A stretch of DNA of 64,000 nucleotides from Albugo candida. Lineage: Eukaryota > Oomycota > Peronosporomycetes > Albuginales > Albuginaceae. Under the pieces are notes generated by a model, which was not told where the DNA came from, did no database searches, and saw only the letters and a list, made by a program, of their open reading frames with translations. Shown piece after piece: positions 46,240 to 58,099 of this stretch. The translations under genes were made by a program, and so were the position numbers. The first letter of the stretch is position 1. Every line of letters starts with the position of its first letter. Location: NCBI GenBank assembly GCA_905220665.1, contig CAJNAR010000145.1, forward strand, positions 744,001 through 808,000, read 5' to 3'.

Positions 46240-47648
46240 GCATCGATGCCGTGCTCTAGTGATATTTGTAGACTTGTATCATCGACATGACGCAATTGAT
46301 CGAATCCGTGGATGCACAGCCTTGGAGCATCAATCGCTTCCTGTGGATCCATTATCAATCAGAATAGATTGCACAGAAGCTGCTCATGACCTTGCGGCTG
46401 CATAAAGCCCCCATTCATGACCACGACCCGTGTAAGGCATTGGAGGCAGGTGACACTGAATTGGCTGGAATGATCGTGTGGTACGGTCGTTTTTTAGGGC
46501 CCAACATATTAGGATGTGGGTGCTTTCTGAGAAGTAAGACGAAGTTACTGCCGCGACTTTGGAGTACGAAGCCACAATCTTTTGGAATCATTTTTGATCC
46601 AAATGCCTCGTAAACACTATTTACCATGGATATAGCATTCTCCCAGACGTCAACAACTTGGAAGCTTACGGGGTCACAGAAGTGCTCTCGACTACCTCTT
46701 TTCGGATCGATAATGGCGGATTCCATTTTAATGGATGCGTGGTCACTCGTGCAGTCTTTGCTAAACGGAGTGCTTCAATGAGTACATGAAGATATTCTGC
46801 GCTGTTGTGCTTTACTTCCCACTGGTTGTCTTGCCGAAATCGCTGCAATATGTTTAGCGCCAGTAAGGCAGTGATCCCTTGGAGGTATTTCGCAAACGTC
46901 CAAGTCTGCAAATATTGTTTTGATCGGATTCACAAAATCCGATTTGCAAGAGGATAAATCTTCCATGCTCAGATCTTCCCTGATAGATATGGGTAGTGGC
47001 TTCAGCCACCCAGCTATTGTAGAAGTCCGCTTTCCCGTTATCCATAATCTCCTGCAGCACTTGTGCTAGATACTCATTGTAGCATATAGATCCGGGAGCG
47101 GGTGTTTTGCCATCACAGAGAAGATCCGATCCATTTGCCCGATCAGCCAAGGTTGACTCGCAACTCATCCACAATTCCGAGGTAACTGGCCCCACTGGGA
47201 ATTCTTCTCGAGCAAGTTTAATCGATGGAGAGAGAATTTCTTCCAAAGGCAAAGTACCCCAGCGTTCTACGGCATCAATCCAGCCAGCAACGGTTCCTGG
47301 AATGGTGACACTATGACCATGCTCAATTGGTATGCGAAATGGGACCTGTTCGTCATTTTGCTTCAGATCTGCTTGCACAATTTTCAAAGTAATACCCGAA
47401 GCACTCCTTCCACTTCCGTTCAGTCCGGATACCTTACTTGTAATTGCGTCATAAGTTAGTAAAAAACACTCTCCATTAATCCTAATAAAACACGGTTCGA
47501 GCACCCCCAGAGCCGTTGCGACAGCAATGGCGGCATCCACAGCGTCCCCTCCTCGCTTGAGGATCGATAGTCATATGCCACTAGCAAGCGGTTGTGATGT
47601 AGCCACCATTTCGTGTTGAGCGTACGCAGGCGAACGGGTGAATAGCAT
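46240..47648 (-). pseudogene. Gamma-glutamyltranspeptidase-family pseudogene
   Basis: The frame from ATG 47648 reads HEMVATSQPLASGI, then a TGA at 47573-47571. It continues LSILKRGGDAVDAAIAVATALGVLEPC and GLNGSGRSASG, the large-subunit start of the GGT family (47540-46970). After shifts near 46950, ALLALNILQRF .. HNSAEYLHVLIEALRLAKTAR is readable. Then comes the small subunit: DPVSFQVVDVWENAISMVNSVYEAFGS .. KDCGFVLQSRG (46660-46540) and HTIIPA. The Thr nucleophile expected just before the 'VVD' block appears as Pro, and the end of the large subunit is deleted. The enzyme would act on glutathione gamma-glutamyl bonds; this copy is dead. Confidence 0.8.
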
Positions 47649-47649
47649 G

Positions 47650-49540
47650 GTGATCTGTAACTAGCTGGTACGATACAACATGAGTGTGCACACGTGCTGA
47701 CTGAAACAAAGTGGGTGGAAACAGTCGCTCTTCTCTACGGTCACCCCATTAGTGTCTAACATTAGGAACACCTTACTTGGATCGGACAGTATGCCCGCCT
47801 CAGAAAATAGTACGTCTATAGACCCTTGGAACTCACCTGATCAAATATTAAGGCGTGTGCTCGAAGCTATTTACACCAATTTTTGCAAAAGTATGATATC
47901 CGCATGAGAAGAAGATGCCTAAAGCAGATGGCAAATTTCCTCTAACTTTACAAGAAATGTCCATAGTGCTTGATAGTCTCATTCGAAAGGAGGTTGAAGC
48001 AAATCATCGCCACCCGGATCATCGCCACCCGGACGTTGGAGGTTCCAACTCCTTCAAAAATGCCTTCCGAAAGAATGGTTAACGTGGAACAAAAAAGAGG
48101 TGAATTTTTTTTTAATTTCGTCAACAGTGGCATGAGTGCGAAGAAGATGACTGCAAGCTTCCCTTTTCGCACCTTCTTCGACTCAGCTCTACTTGGCGAC
48201 AGATAGCGCGAAATCAATGGTTGATTTGGAGCACATTTGCATAGAGTAAGAAATGAAAGTGTGAACACGGATCCATATGAACCTGACCCACGCATTGATA
48301 AAGATTTTTTGCAAGTGTCATCTAAGCAGTGCACATACAAGAACCGATGCGTCGCGGTGGATCAAGGAACCAATACGTTAAAATGACTCTGTAACTTCGG
48401 GGGAAAGAGGAGCGACCGATCCAATCGCAACAAGCACTTCAAATGGGGCGAAAGTCAGTGTCCGAGTCGCAGTATTCTCCTCGATCATACACAAGATCAG
48501 AAGGCAACGTACAAATAAAGGAGACGATATGTCGCTTCTCATTCAAAAGAGGAACGAAATCCCCCGACTCAATCCAAAGTCCAATCGCTTACCGGCAAAT
48601 CTCTCTCCTCTATCAGTGCAATCGAGTTTAGAAGCACTCCAAAATAGCAACTCACCCAAAAGAGATCGTAGAAGAGAGGAAACTTTAGGTGTGTTCCTGC
48701 TCCAACGAGGAGCCAAAATCAGAAATACCAAGTTCTCCTCGCGATTTTATACTGACTCGTATGACTTCGAATTCCAAGAAATGGTCGGAATGTTCTCCTT
48801 TCTCGTCTTCGCGTCACGAAAGTCACCGACAGGCTTATAAAACAAACAGCCCACCCCACCGATTTGAGGAATTCCAACCCGAGCCAAAATTGTCTTTCCA
48901 GTCGTGTGGATAGCCATAATTGAGAGTTGGATTTGTCTAATTCTCATGTCTGACCTATGTCTGCACTCGGCCCATATTCAAGGAGTACCCTGCATCATCG
49001 TTTGTGTGCGATACTTGCACTTCGCGGAACGCATACGAGTTAATCTTTCGTACAGCTTCACATTAGGCTTCCTTGCAGCTTTATGTTCAAGGTACGATGT
49101 ATCACCGACAACAGCTCGCAATGCTGATCTCTCTCGCTGGCACAGTGAACATCTGCCATTTCTTACTCACACGGCCTATACCCTTCCTATTCCTAACCAA
49201 AGTTTTCATACATACCCAATCATACGTTTCTCTGGCACGAAGCATCTGATGATTCGATAAGAAATATATAACAGTGTGTGACAGAAGAACAATCCAGCTG
49301 TCTATCGATGGCAGAAAAGCGATTTGAAATTCTTGAGGCTGTCACGCTTCACTGGAAATCATGATATTCGATAAGTCAGGTATGCTTGTCAATTCGTTTG
49401 ATGGGAGTCGTACACTGATATCAGGTACTGCTATAAAATGGCACAACAGGACCCAAGAGTGGAATTTGGGCAATGTTGAAGGATGAGTACGAGGTACTTG
49501 TGCAAGTTGTCATCCGTCTGATACGAGCAGAATACGCAAT
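47650..49540. other. Stretch without a supportable gene
   Basis: Overlapping Ser/Arg-rich plus-strand frames at 48443-48913 switch between all three frames and show no domain. A short direct repeat (CATCGCCACCCGGA, twice) lies at about 48007-48035. No gene is assigned. Confidence 0.3.
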
Positions 49541-50130
49541 TCAGGATCTTGGAATACTTACGAATCGCCTGGACTTGTAGCTCAAGAAAAAGGGAGGATC
49601 AAATTCAGAGTGCAGCTGGTGGAACCCAAATTTCGATAGTAGAAGATATGGCAGCTCGCTTTACACCGAGAATACCAATTCAAATCAAAAGAAAGCCAAT
49701 AGCACACGACCATTATGCATCCTTGTACTTCATGGTAATTGGTAATTGTTCCAGCTGGATTTTCGGTTTTCTCCTTAGATTTTGCAGATTAGGACACATT
49801 GAGGTAGAACTGTGTAAGCAACTTTTGCGATGGAGAAACCTCAACGGGTAGTAGGAAAAATATGTTTCTCTTGGGTGTCATGAAAAGCTAGATATCGCTG
49901 CTGCTGTCCACTATATTAATCATACAAATGAAGCCGGTCGTATCGTATTATGGGGACGTAGTATGGGTGCTGGTGTATCGCTCTCAAGATTCATGCGCTG
50001 GTAGTGGACTCACCCTTCCACTAATGAGCGTAGTGGAATTGAGAACAATAATCAGGTATCTCGGTTACAACGATATACACATGCAAAGAAAAACAACATC
50101 TGATCGACTTGGTGCTTTTTATTTACTCTC
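49540..50130 (+). pseudogene. Alpha/beta-hydrolase (BEM46/ABHD17-like) pseudogene fragment
   Basis: Readable blocks in shifting frames are HGN.SS (oxyanion-hole HG region, about 49740), then YVSLG.HEKLDIAAAVHYI (49858-49915). The nucleophile elbow follows: RIVLWGRSMGAGVSL (49935-49990; Ser in GRSMG). The rest is lost. The intact family acts as serine hydrolases such as depalmitoylases; this fragment has no start and several stops. Confidence 0.7.
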
Positions 50131-50149
50131 GATATCTAAAAGATAAAAA

Positions 50150-50650
50150 GAGGCAACAATCATCGGTGAAGCAAAGTAGACCATAAAATAAAGATTCGAC
50201 AGATACATGACAAATTGAAGTGATAATGAGATTGAGCATGCTAGATCGATACAAGTCGTGAAGTGCAATACCCGATCGTAAATATGATGTGCAGGCAATT
50301 TATAGATGTAACCAGCTTGAATATCACAATCTTTTCGAGGATGTATTAGTGTCGACAAGTCCAAACTCATTCGCATTCTGTTGCTTGTAAGGCTTTTATA
50401 GCTGCAAATCGCAAGCACACTAGTCAACTGATATGCTTCGAATAAGGTACTCCCACAATTCGATACATCCTCCCATAGTCCGTTCTTCGTGCATGCATGA
50501 GTCGATATGTCAGGACATTGGTGTCTTCATGCATGAGCGCAGTATATTCTCTTACGTCGCATGCACAAACGCCGCAAAGTATAAAATTCGGACTATTATC
50601 CGTGTCATTTCTTCCTGATGATGTTGGCGCACACTAAATCTGGCTGAGCT
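50150..50650. promoter_or_regulatory. Region upstream of FNTB
   Basis: No gene. It contains the presumed FNTB promoter. A TCATTTCTTCC stretch at 50606-50616, about 35 bp before the ATG, loosely resembles the oomycete initiator type; this is a weak call. Confidence 0.3.
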
Positions 50651-52126
50651 ATGAGCAATCCGAAGCAATGCATTGCGCCAGAAGTATCATCCGATCAACT
50701 CGAAACATATCAATTTGATGATGAGAATCACGTCACTAAAACTTCAATGGATCAAAAAGAATGCGAGCAAAGCTGTCTTTTGTTTTTTTATCCCTTTGAA
50801 ACGCTACCAATCGATCAACAAATCGAACTCCAAACGAAAGGATTCATAGATGAAGAGTTAAAGGCAAAATTACTTCGAGATCAACATGCCGAGTTTTTGA
50901 AGCGTGGCCTTTCCCATCTATCTGGTGGATTCGTCACGTTAGATGCAAGGTAAGCGGGACATACGCGATATAATGGAAGCATCTCAGATCTTGCCTTAGT
51001 CGTCCGTGGTTATCCTACTGGATGCTGCATGGATTACAGCTACTGGAAATGCCTCCAACAGACATTTACGACCGAGTTATACGTGCGTACCATTCTTTCT
51101 TGGAATAGCGACGCTCAAAAGGGAGTTATCTAGGAACATTTCAGCATTTCTGGCATTCCGATGGAGGCTTTGGTGGTGGTCCGATGCAGGTTCTTCTGCG
51201 TGTGTGAATATTGTGTGTGGGTTTGTATTGGAAAAGTCTCTTGTAGATTGGGCATACTGCTACAACATATGCTGCTTGCTTATCGCTTGCTATTATTGGG
51301 ACATCAGAGGCACTCGATACTGTGAATAGAAGCAAGTTGTATGATTTTTTCATGACAAGAAAGCACTCATCTGGTGCATTTTCGGCGCATGAAGGCGGGT
51401 AGGATGTACAGAGAATTGGGTATTGAATGCTGACGTGGATTTTTTAGCGAAGTAGATGTAAGGGTGACCTATTGTGTGATCAGTATCGCGAGTTTGTACG
51501 GAATACTCTCTGATGATCTGAAGAAGAATGTTGTCGAATATGTGATATCTTGTCAGACTTATGAAGGAGGTTTTGGAGGAGAACCTGACAGTGAAGCACA
51601 TGGTGGGTATGCCTACTGCTCAATCGCCACACTGTGGATCGTCAACGCCCTAGACAGAGTGAAGAACCTAAAAGGCCTTTTACACTGGGTTGTTAATCGC
51701 CAAATGAGATTTGAAGGGGGATATCAGGGTCGTACTAATAAACTGGTGGACGGGTGCTACAGCTTTTGGCAAGGTGCTATTCCAGCACTGCTGGCTCCTC
51801 GACTCAAAGAAATGTACGGTCTGGATCATTTTCAATGTCATCAATTGCAGTTGCAAAAATATATACTCCTTTGCGGGCAGCAGTTAGAAGGAGGAATGCG
51901 CGATAAGCCTGGAAAGTCTCGAGACCATTATCACACATGTTATTGTCTCAGTGGTTTATCGATTGCCCAACATGGAAACATTCTGCAAGAATGCGACTCT
52001 GAGCCAGTTGTATATGGCTCCACGTCAAATCTCCTTCCTCCCGTGCATCCGGCGTATAATATCGGGATCGACAAAGTAAGCTTTATTCAGCAATATTTCG
52101 CGGAAAAACAAATCTCAGCAAAATGA
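50651..52126 (+). CDS. FNTB: Protein farnesyltransferase beta subunit
   Basis: Five exons: 50651-50949, 51000-51082, 51134-51189, 51247-51398 and 51448-52126. The four GT..AG introns are 49-57 bp. The total is 1269 nt, giving 422 residues (about the usual size; rat 437). With the alpha subunit it transfers farnesyl to CaaX-box proteins in the cytosol. The alpha-alpha barrel repeats are clear (GGFGGEP, RFEGGYQGR, EGGMRDKPGKSRD). The zinc ligands align with the family: D298 and C300 in LVDGCYSFWQ, and H359 in HYHTCYCLSG. Each splice junction restores conserved sequence, for example DASRPWLSYW across intron 1 and HEGGEVDVR across intron 4. The start is the first ATG of exon 1. HIS7 begins 161 bp downstream on the same strand. 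Confidence 0.93.
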
Positions 52127-52287
52127 GCATTCTTCAATATTGGCGTGTACTACTGAGCGGATAGATGTACCCATTCTAAAGTTTGAAGCCACGAGTTCTC
52201 ACGATAGCTCAACGCTCCTCCATAAACATAAAATAGAATTTTGTGGTCAAACTGTTTCATCCAATCAATCCGAGTTTATTAGCGATA

Positions 52288-54113
52288 ATGGCTCACGTCA
52301 CGATTTTAGATTATGGTGCTGGAAATGTTCGAAGCATTAAAAACGCAATTAAAGTGGCAGGATATGAAACAAGAGATGTCGAGTCCGTTGAGGATATACA
52401 CAATGCATCGATACTTGTATTTCCAGGAGTTGGTACATTCAAACAAGCAATGGACTTTTTGATCCGATCGAATTACTTGACAGCCTTGCGAGATTACATC
52501 CAAGCCAATCGTCCATACTTGGGAATCTGTCTTGGCATGCAGACTCTATTTGAAGCAAGCGAGGAATGCGATGAGCATAAAGTAAGACCGTTACCTCTGA
52601 CTGTGTTAATAAAAGTTGAGATTTTTCTAATGCTGTGTTTTCAAAGGGTCTTGGCCTCATTAAAGGAACTGTGGGTAAATTTAGAGATGATCAATTAGCT
52701 GTACCGCATATCGGGTGGAATGGACTCAATCAATGGAAGCATTCTGCGCTTTTCTCGTGCCTGTCCGTTCCAGCTACCAAAGCTGAAGTGTACTTTGTAC
52801 ATTCGTACCATGTTTTAAAAAGCGAAAAGAATGCTTCTTGGGTACTCACGACAACTAATTATGGGGACACGGAATTTGTGAGCTCAATTCAGAAGGGAAA
52901 TGTGATGGCTACTCAATTTCATCCCGAGAAAAGCGGAGCGATTGGTATCGCAATCATCAAAGGTTTTATCGAGCGATTATCTTGTACTCCGAATCATGAT
53001 ACTCCAATCAATCAAGTTGTGGCTCGGCGTACAGTGCTATCCAAACGAATTGTGGCGTATGTACAAGTGCATAGACGTGCGATCTGGTGAATATTGATAT
53101 TGCGCATTGCTCGTAGCTGCTTAGATGTCCGAAGCAATGATGCAGGAGATCTTGTGGTTACCAAAGGCGATCAATACGATGTTCGTGAGAAAGTAACAGA
53201 TGGAGTAGACTCTGTGCGTAATATGGGAAAGCCAGTCAATCTTTGTGAGCGCTATTATCAAGAAGTATCTATTCAGTACTAGAGAACAATATGTCGTTTC
53301 TAACATTCTCATTGCACGTAGGGCGCTGACGAAATCACATTCTTGAATATATGCAGCTTTCGTGAACAACCTATCGGGAATCTACCAATGCTTAAAGTAC
53401 TGGAAGCGTGTTCAGAAAAAGTCTTTGTACCACTTACGATCGGTGGTGGCATCCGCGACTATGTGGATAACAATCAACACACTCATTCAGCTCTAGATGT
53501 TGCGTCTCAATACTTTCGCGCTGGTGCAGATAAAGTGTCTATTGGTAGCGATGCTGTCTATGCAGCAGAGTCGTACTACACGAATGGAATGAAATTGTCC
53601 AAAACCTCTTCCATTGAAACAATATCTGCCGTCTACGGCCGACAAGCAGTCGTAGTATCATTGGATCCTCGTCGAGTTTACGTCGCTTCTTTCTACGATG
53701 AAAAAGCTCAAGGTCATACTGTCGTCAAGTTATCAAATCCTGGTCCCAATGGTGAAGAATACTGCTGGTATCAAGCAACTGTACGTGGAGGTCGCGAGTT
53801 GCGGAAAATTGATGCTGTCAAAGTTGCAAAGGCTTCTCAAAGCATGGGCGCAGGTGAGATCTTACTCAATTGTGTCGACATGGATGGACAAAAGGCGGGA
53901 TACGACATTGACCTTGTACATCTTGTCAAAAGCGCTGTGACCATTCCTGTGATTGCGTCCAGCGGTGCTGGTACGCCTCAGCACTTTATTGATGTATTTG
54001 AGAAAACCGCATGTGATGCGGCTCTCGCTGCCGGAATTTTCCATCGAAAGGAAGTATCCATACAAAATGTTAAAAACGGGATGGAAGCAGCCGGAATCCA
54101 AGTGCGCCTGTAA
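52288..54113 (+). CDS. HIS7: Imidazole glycerol phosphate synthase, fused HisH-HisF
   Basis: Four exons: 52288-52581, 52647-53056, 53117-53264 and 53322-54113. The introns are 65, 60 and 57 bp. The total is 1644 nt, giving 547 residues (yeast His7 552). It makes IGP and AICAR from PRFAR and glutamine in histidine synthesis. The N-terminal glutaminase has the triad C81 (GICLGMQ), H190 and E192 (HPEKSG). The C-terminal cyclase barrel has the catalytic Asp pair D238 (ACLDVR, formed across intron 2) and D470 (CVDMDG), plus the phosphate-binding GGGIRD. An ATG exists only at 52288; the frame extends further upstream but without ATG. All residues expected for activity are present. Confidence 0.95.
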
Positions 54114-54240
54114 CTCAGCATGTAGATTTTCTGTCTGACATATGAGCCTTCCATGTAGCTAGCCACCCTTTTTTGCTTTCACTTGTTAGATACCTAATTG
54201 ATAGGAATACAGACTCCATCCATTGGCCAAAGAACTTTAC

Positions 54241-55069
54241 ATGAAAGAAGCAATTGCGATTCTCTTACTCAGTGATTTGAATGGCTCTACAAAGCGCATT
54301 ACGCAACTTTGCGATGTTTTAGAGGCCAGTGGTTCTCCTTTGGATGCGATTATCATTGCTGGTGGCTTTGTCGATGCCAATGTCATCCCAAATTATGAAA
54401 CTGAGGAAGCGCAAAGCAGAGCGGAAGGTGACATGACAGCACTTCTTTCGCGATTGGAATCGCTTGTCTGCCGCGTCATTTACGTACCCAGTGAGGTCAG
54501 CGACAATATTTCTTAACGTATTGCTGGCATAATCGGTTCATTTTGTTTCAGAATGATCCTCCGACAACCAAAAGTGCAGTAGTACATCCACCACATCTGA
54601 CGCCATTCTCAGTGAACTGTTTCTACGCGGAAGAGAAGCTTAAAACCGATATTTTTGTTTGCGGGGAATCACGCGAGTTGTATACAAATTGTCTTTTGTC
54701 CTAAACTGACGCTAATGCGTACTCTAAAGCGCATATTGCGAGGAAGACAGCAGCGGATATGCGATGCGAATAATTGTGCAGAGTCAAAAGCCTGCAAGAA
54801 AATGCATCATGCAATGTCAGCAAATGGATGCCTGTCAAGCAGCAGACGCAACTTTAGAGAAGCAGTCAATTTTAATCGTTGGTGGCCCACGAGAGTCAGT
54901 GAGAAAGAATGCAATCGTGACAGGTATGCGTCAATAAAATTTTATGCACAGAGTTGATGGCAATTTAGGGTCGCTGCATTTGGGTCAGTTCTCTATATTG
55001 CGACTGGAGAAGACAAATATCTGGCAAGTGGGCAGACACGATTTCTATTCTTTATCAGCGGGTGATTGA
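54241..55069 (+). CDS. Divergent calcineurin-like phosphoesterase-fold protein
   Basis: Four exons: 54241-54495, 54552-54679, 54730-54923 and 54969-55069. Introns are 56, 50 and 45 bp. The total is 678 nt, giving 225 residues. The order of motifs follows the metallophosphatase fold: SDLNGS (for D-x-H), IIIAGGF (for GD), and SENDPPTT (for GNHD, formed across intron 1). Near the end are ILIVGGPRES and GSLHLGQFSILRLE. The His and Asp metal ligands are largely replaced, so it may be a pseudo-enzyme or a specialised branch; I cannot name an orthologue. The ATG at 54241 follows HIS7 by 127 bp. Its last 25 bp overlap the 3' end of the convergent TRM4/NSUN2 gene. No signal peptide. Confidence 0.7.
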
Positions 55070-57528
55070 ACTGGTGCTATTGGCGCTGATTCCCCGCATG
55101 TCTTTGAATCGTTGAAGGAGCCGAGATTCTCAGCTAGCTCTTTTTCGTCACTTGTTGCCTGATACAATCCAAGTGCTTTCATACAGTTCATCAAGGTCGC
55201 AACATCTGCTTTACAGGCCATAATATTGATAGTCGATCGTCCTCGCCAAACGACCAAATGTAACATTTTTTGTTGCCTACGATCAAAGACAACAATTCTC
55301 AGCTCAGACTCAAACATATATGCGCTTAATGCACTCACCCATCACCATCACGCGATATGTCTATGAATGTGGAACACACGATGCTTCCAATAGAACTGGA
55401 TTCAAATTGTTGTTGTAATCCGTCAGCGAAATCTGAAAATGGCAACAATTTTCCATGTTGATCCAACAATTTCTGAAAGTCTGCGGGGCACACTTCAAGC
55501 TTCCGAGCCTGGATGAATGGAAGTATACTACTCACGCTGGCTTGTGTCAATCGAAGATATTTTGCACCTTCGATGACAGAGCTTAGCTCGAATGCACGCA
55601 AGCCAGCGAAAACAATACTGATCTTATTTCTTTTGAGTGCTGTGAGCAGTTGACTTGTAATGGCCCGGCTGACAAGTGTAATGGATTTGGCATCATCTGA
55701 GCGCGTGAGAAATTGTTTCCGACTCAGATCGTTGTCGATCTGATAATAAGAACGCAGTTTTTCCCACGATTCGTCTGATAAAGGCCGATAGTTATCCTTT
55801 AGTCTGCTCCTACGGTGCTGGTTTTCAACATGCTGCGCGTCTCCATCTTGTGCTGCAATGCCATCCGAGCTATCGTCAAGTTGCTTACTTAAATTGCTGG
55901 GAGTATCAATGTGTACAATTTCCTGATCGACCATTTGGATCGGTGCGACTTTTTCCAATAAACAGATGAAGAATCCTCCCGTGTTCTGCGAATGAGAATT
56001 ATTCAGATGCCAACTGAAGTGTCAATGTGGACTCCTTACCTCATCGTGAGGCAAACAACGTATACATTTATCCAGACCGAGTTCCTCGACTTCGTTACTT
56101 GACGGAGGAAACATAGTTTCCATCAATTTATCTTTCTTCCGGCCTTTTCCATTCGACTCGGTGTCGTTACGAACGGATGAAAACTCGATCATATCAGAGT
56201 CTAGCACTTTCCATGTTTTCAGACCAGGTCGACGACGAAGTTTGGCCAATTTTTTCGAGACATCAACGAGTTTCAATGCTCCACGAGACCATAGCAGAAG
56301 CGACGTAACAACAGCTTCATTTTCGATGGGATTGAAGGAGCATGTGGAATAGCACATGAAACCACCCACCTTCAAAACCTGAGCACCACGTTTTGCGATT
56401 GCAAGCTGCAAGGGATGCAAATGTAAGCCATTTTTAGGATCCCAATCCTTCCAAATCGTTGGGTTCTTGCGAAGAGTACCATCACCAGAACAAGGCACGT
56501 CGCACAAAACGCGGTCAAAGAATCCTTGAGACGACGGACACTCTGAAAGTAGCGGGAAGTTTTGCGCCTCTCCACACGTCACGAGCAGAGCTGGAGAAGA
56601 AAGTCGTTTTGACTATCAATAACGATAAAAAAAGTAAGCAAATGAAAAAGAGATGGCTTCTTCTCTGCCTCACCTGATGGACCAGCAGGTATGCTCGCTT
56701 AAGGTCGCAATCATTCGCTACAACAAGGCCGGAGGGGATGGTATTCGAACTACCGGCATGCAGCGATTCCAATATTTGTGAGGTCTTTGAACCTGGCGCG
56801 GCACACATATCCAGCACCTAAGTAAGAAGTGAGGCTTTGGTTTCTATGATATTACAGCTGACATACTTTATGCTCTGGTTGGACTTGTAGAAGTAGCGGT
56901 GGGATCATACTGACAGCCTCTTGTCGAGTGATGCTCCCACCATCCGATAATTGAATCAACCACTTTTGGAAGTCCGCTAGAGGCTCCAATTTCCGAAGTT
57001 TCCGACGTTCCAAGGACCACTGAAATGCTCGATTGTCTGGATACCACGGAATGGTACTTGTACAAGTCAAAATTCATTAGGTCCTCATCAAACATCGAAC
57101 TTGATGTGCTTATGTTACCGAATATCTTCAAAAGGCTGTCCATCTATCATGAGTTCTTTTTGTGTGGTGTTGAATTGCTGAATGTGCTGACAAATTCTGC
57201 CAAAAAGAGTTATTACGGATTCAACAAACTTTGAATCCAAACCGATCGATGAAAGCGCATGAGGTGTTAATACGGAACGTAGTGGGCAATCCTGTCGCTA
57301 ACGAGTGCATGAAGGCATCCCATTCAGCCTCCTGTGCAATATGTTGTGACTGTATGATAGAGTTAGATGATAGAAGCACTTTAGCCATCCATCCGTCCCA
57401 TCAAAACTTACCTTATAATACTGAACAAACTTTTCATTCGTGTAAATCCATTCGGCATAATGATCTGTTGAGGCGCTTCTTGGACGCTTTGGGCGTTGTG
57501 TACGTCGCTGTTTTTTCATTCGTCCCAT
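55045..57528 (-). CDS. tRNA (cytosine-5-)-methyltransferase, NSUN2/TRM4 type
   Basis: Eight exons: 57528-57412, 57331-57243, 57196-57119, 57056-56867, 56817-56674, 56612-56040, 55985-55339 and 55276-55045. Introns are 46-80 bp. The total is 2070 nt, giving 689 residues. The enzyme methylates cytosine C5 in tRNAs in the nucleus or nucleolus. Hallmarks are [13 protein letters not shown], the AdoMet site [11 protein letters not shown] (from residue 160), [14 protein letters not shown] with C247, and [13 protein letters not shown] with catalytic C297. The 50-residue spacing of the two Cys equals that of human NSUN2 (C271/C321). The N-terminus is a lysine/arginine-rich nuclear-type tail. Intron 2 (46 bp, GTTTGG..GCAG) has a weak donor but is required to keep frame. 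The 3' end overlaps the phosphoesterase gene tail-to-tail. Confidence 0.92.
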
Positions 57529-57610
57529 TTTTCTCGATGGCGTCAGACCAATGGAATTGGTTGTACAGTGATAATAAGCTTAAAATTCCAATGTCTTTCA
57601 CGGAACACTA

Positions 57611-58064
57611 TTAGAGCACTCGGATTAGGACATTATTTAACACTGGAGGATTCATTCTATCGATCTGTTCAGCGACACGATTTTTCAATCGGTCAAGATC
57701 GCTACAAGTAACCATAGCGAAGCCCTCGAGTGAAAAAGTATTCACTTTAGCTTGCGGAGTTATGAATGCGTAAATTGCTGTGTCACGAATGCTGAACGAT
57801 TGAGGGTCGCTTCTTCGGCACCGTAAAGTGGCGCCCAGCAGTCGCTTGTGGCTTCAGAAGCTGGACACTTGTGCAAAACATTTAACCGTTTCTTCATGTA
57901 CACATCCTCCTCAGCCTACTCCGCAGTATCTGTTGGACGTTCGTATGCTTGGCTGATCCGATCAAATACCCAAGCTGCACAGTCAGAAAACTAAGCGTTT
58001 CGTCCAGACTTGGACGTGGGTCGAGGCTTTTAGGAAGATCTTGATCGACTGTCCCGTATATCAT
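57611..58064 (-). CDS. Unrecognised coding region upstream of TRM4/NSUN2 (partial model)
   Basis: Two minus-strand blocks have coding character. 58064-57894 includes DLPKSLDPRPSLDETLSFL; an AG acceptor (TGATTGCAG) lies 3 bp before its ATG, so earlier exons are likely. 57853-57611 includes TAIYAFITPQAKVNTFSLEG and ends in TAA. A 52-bp intron (GTGTAC..GAAG, about 57907-57856) could join them in frame. The stop lies 82 bp before the TRM4/NSUN2 start. I recognise no family; it may be a real small gene or a relic. Confidence 0.35.
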
Positions 58065-58099
58065 TTGCTGCAATCAGAAGGAAAAAGTATTCATTTCAA

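Noticed and set aside
46240..47648. Active gamma-glutamyltranspeptidase
   Set aside because: In-frame TGA, several frameshifts, a deletion at the large/small subunit border and loss of the expected Thr nucleophile.
48443..48913. Ser/Arg-rich gene
   Set aside because: Coding appearance moves between three overlapping frames with stops; no domain and no clear introns.
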